From contig DXOJ01000135.1 of NCBI GenBank assembly GCA_019412865.1, positions 1 to 6,890 of the forward strand: a DNA stretch of 6,890 nucleotides, read 5' to 3'. The notes below the pieces were generated by a model, which saw only the letters and a program-made list of their open reading frames with translations, was not told the DNA's origin and did not search any database. This DNA is from Bacteroides sp. (lineage in GTDB: Bacteria; Bacteroidota; Bacteroidia; Bacteroidales; Bacteroidaceae). Each line of letters begins with the position of its first letter. Positions within the stretch are counted from its first letter, which is position 1. The position numbers were made by a program, and so were the translations under genes. Shown here in pieces: positions 6,757 through 6,890 of this stretch.

Positions 6757-6890
6757 ACGCTCTGATTTTTTTCCCTCTTGTTTTGCTGTTTTGCAGCTTG
6801 TCCGAAGGGATGTTTTTTGCTTTTCTCAGAGTGCTGGCAGCCACCAATTAGGCAAATTCAGGGCAGAAAATACGCTCAACTTGTTTGAGG

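Noticed and set aside
6647..6847. 66-codon minus-strand frame with a TTG start reaching into the operon leader
   Set aside because: It overlaps the start of the PRTase gene by about 110 bases in another frame, begins right after a stop with a rare start codon, and shows no recognisable motif.

Overview
The window looks like accessory DNA from a member of the Bacteroidota, most likely the order Bacteroidales. Three things suggest this. One gene is preceded by a full match to the Bacteroides -7 promoter element (TAnnTTTG). None of the genes has a clear Shine-Dalgarno sequence. The protein families are common on integrative elements and prophage-like islands of gut Bacteroidales. No integrase, relaxase, IS element, tRNA, rRNA or CRISPR array lies in the window, so the kind of element cannot be settled.

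Plus-strand half (1-4545). A long primase-helicase gene enters from the left edge with its 5' end missing. It combines the DnaG-type catalytic core (with a TOPRIM metal site) and an AAA+/P-loop ATPase module in one polypeptide. About 80 bp later, behind its own promoter, is a Schlafen/AlbA_2-type regulator gene. It encodes an AlbA_2 domain, a GHKL-like ATPase region, a repeat linker and a C-terminal winged helix. The linker comes from a short DNA motif that is read alternately in two reading frames.

Minus-strand half (4671-6756). A convergent 15-bp perfect hairpin separates the regulator gene from an AT-rich DUF2971 gene of unknown function. A second perfect hairpin of 17 bp separates that gene from a two-gene operon, read in the order phosphoribosyltransferase-like then SLOG/DUF1273 (YpsA-like). 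These two genes overlap by four bases (ATGA), so they are probably translationally coupled. The last 134 bases hold no supported gene.

Interpretation. The primase-helicase would serve replication of a mobile element. The other four genes look like cargo or regulatory genes. The most suggestive unit is the coupled phosphoribosyltransferase and SLOG pair: one superfamily makes and the other often binds or cleaves nucleotide-type ligands, so a small nucleotide-handling or sensing module is plausible but unproven. The AT-rich DUF2971 gene appears to have a separate origin from its neighbours.
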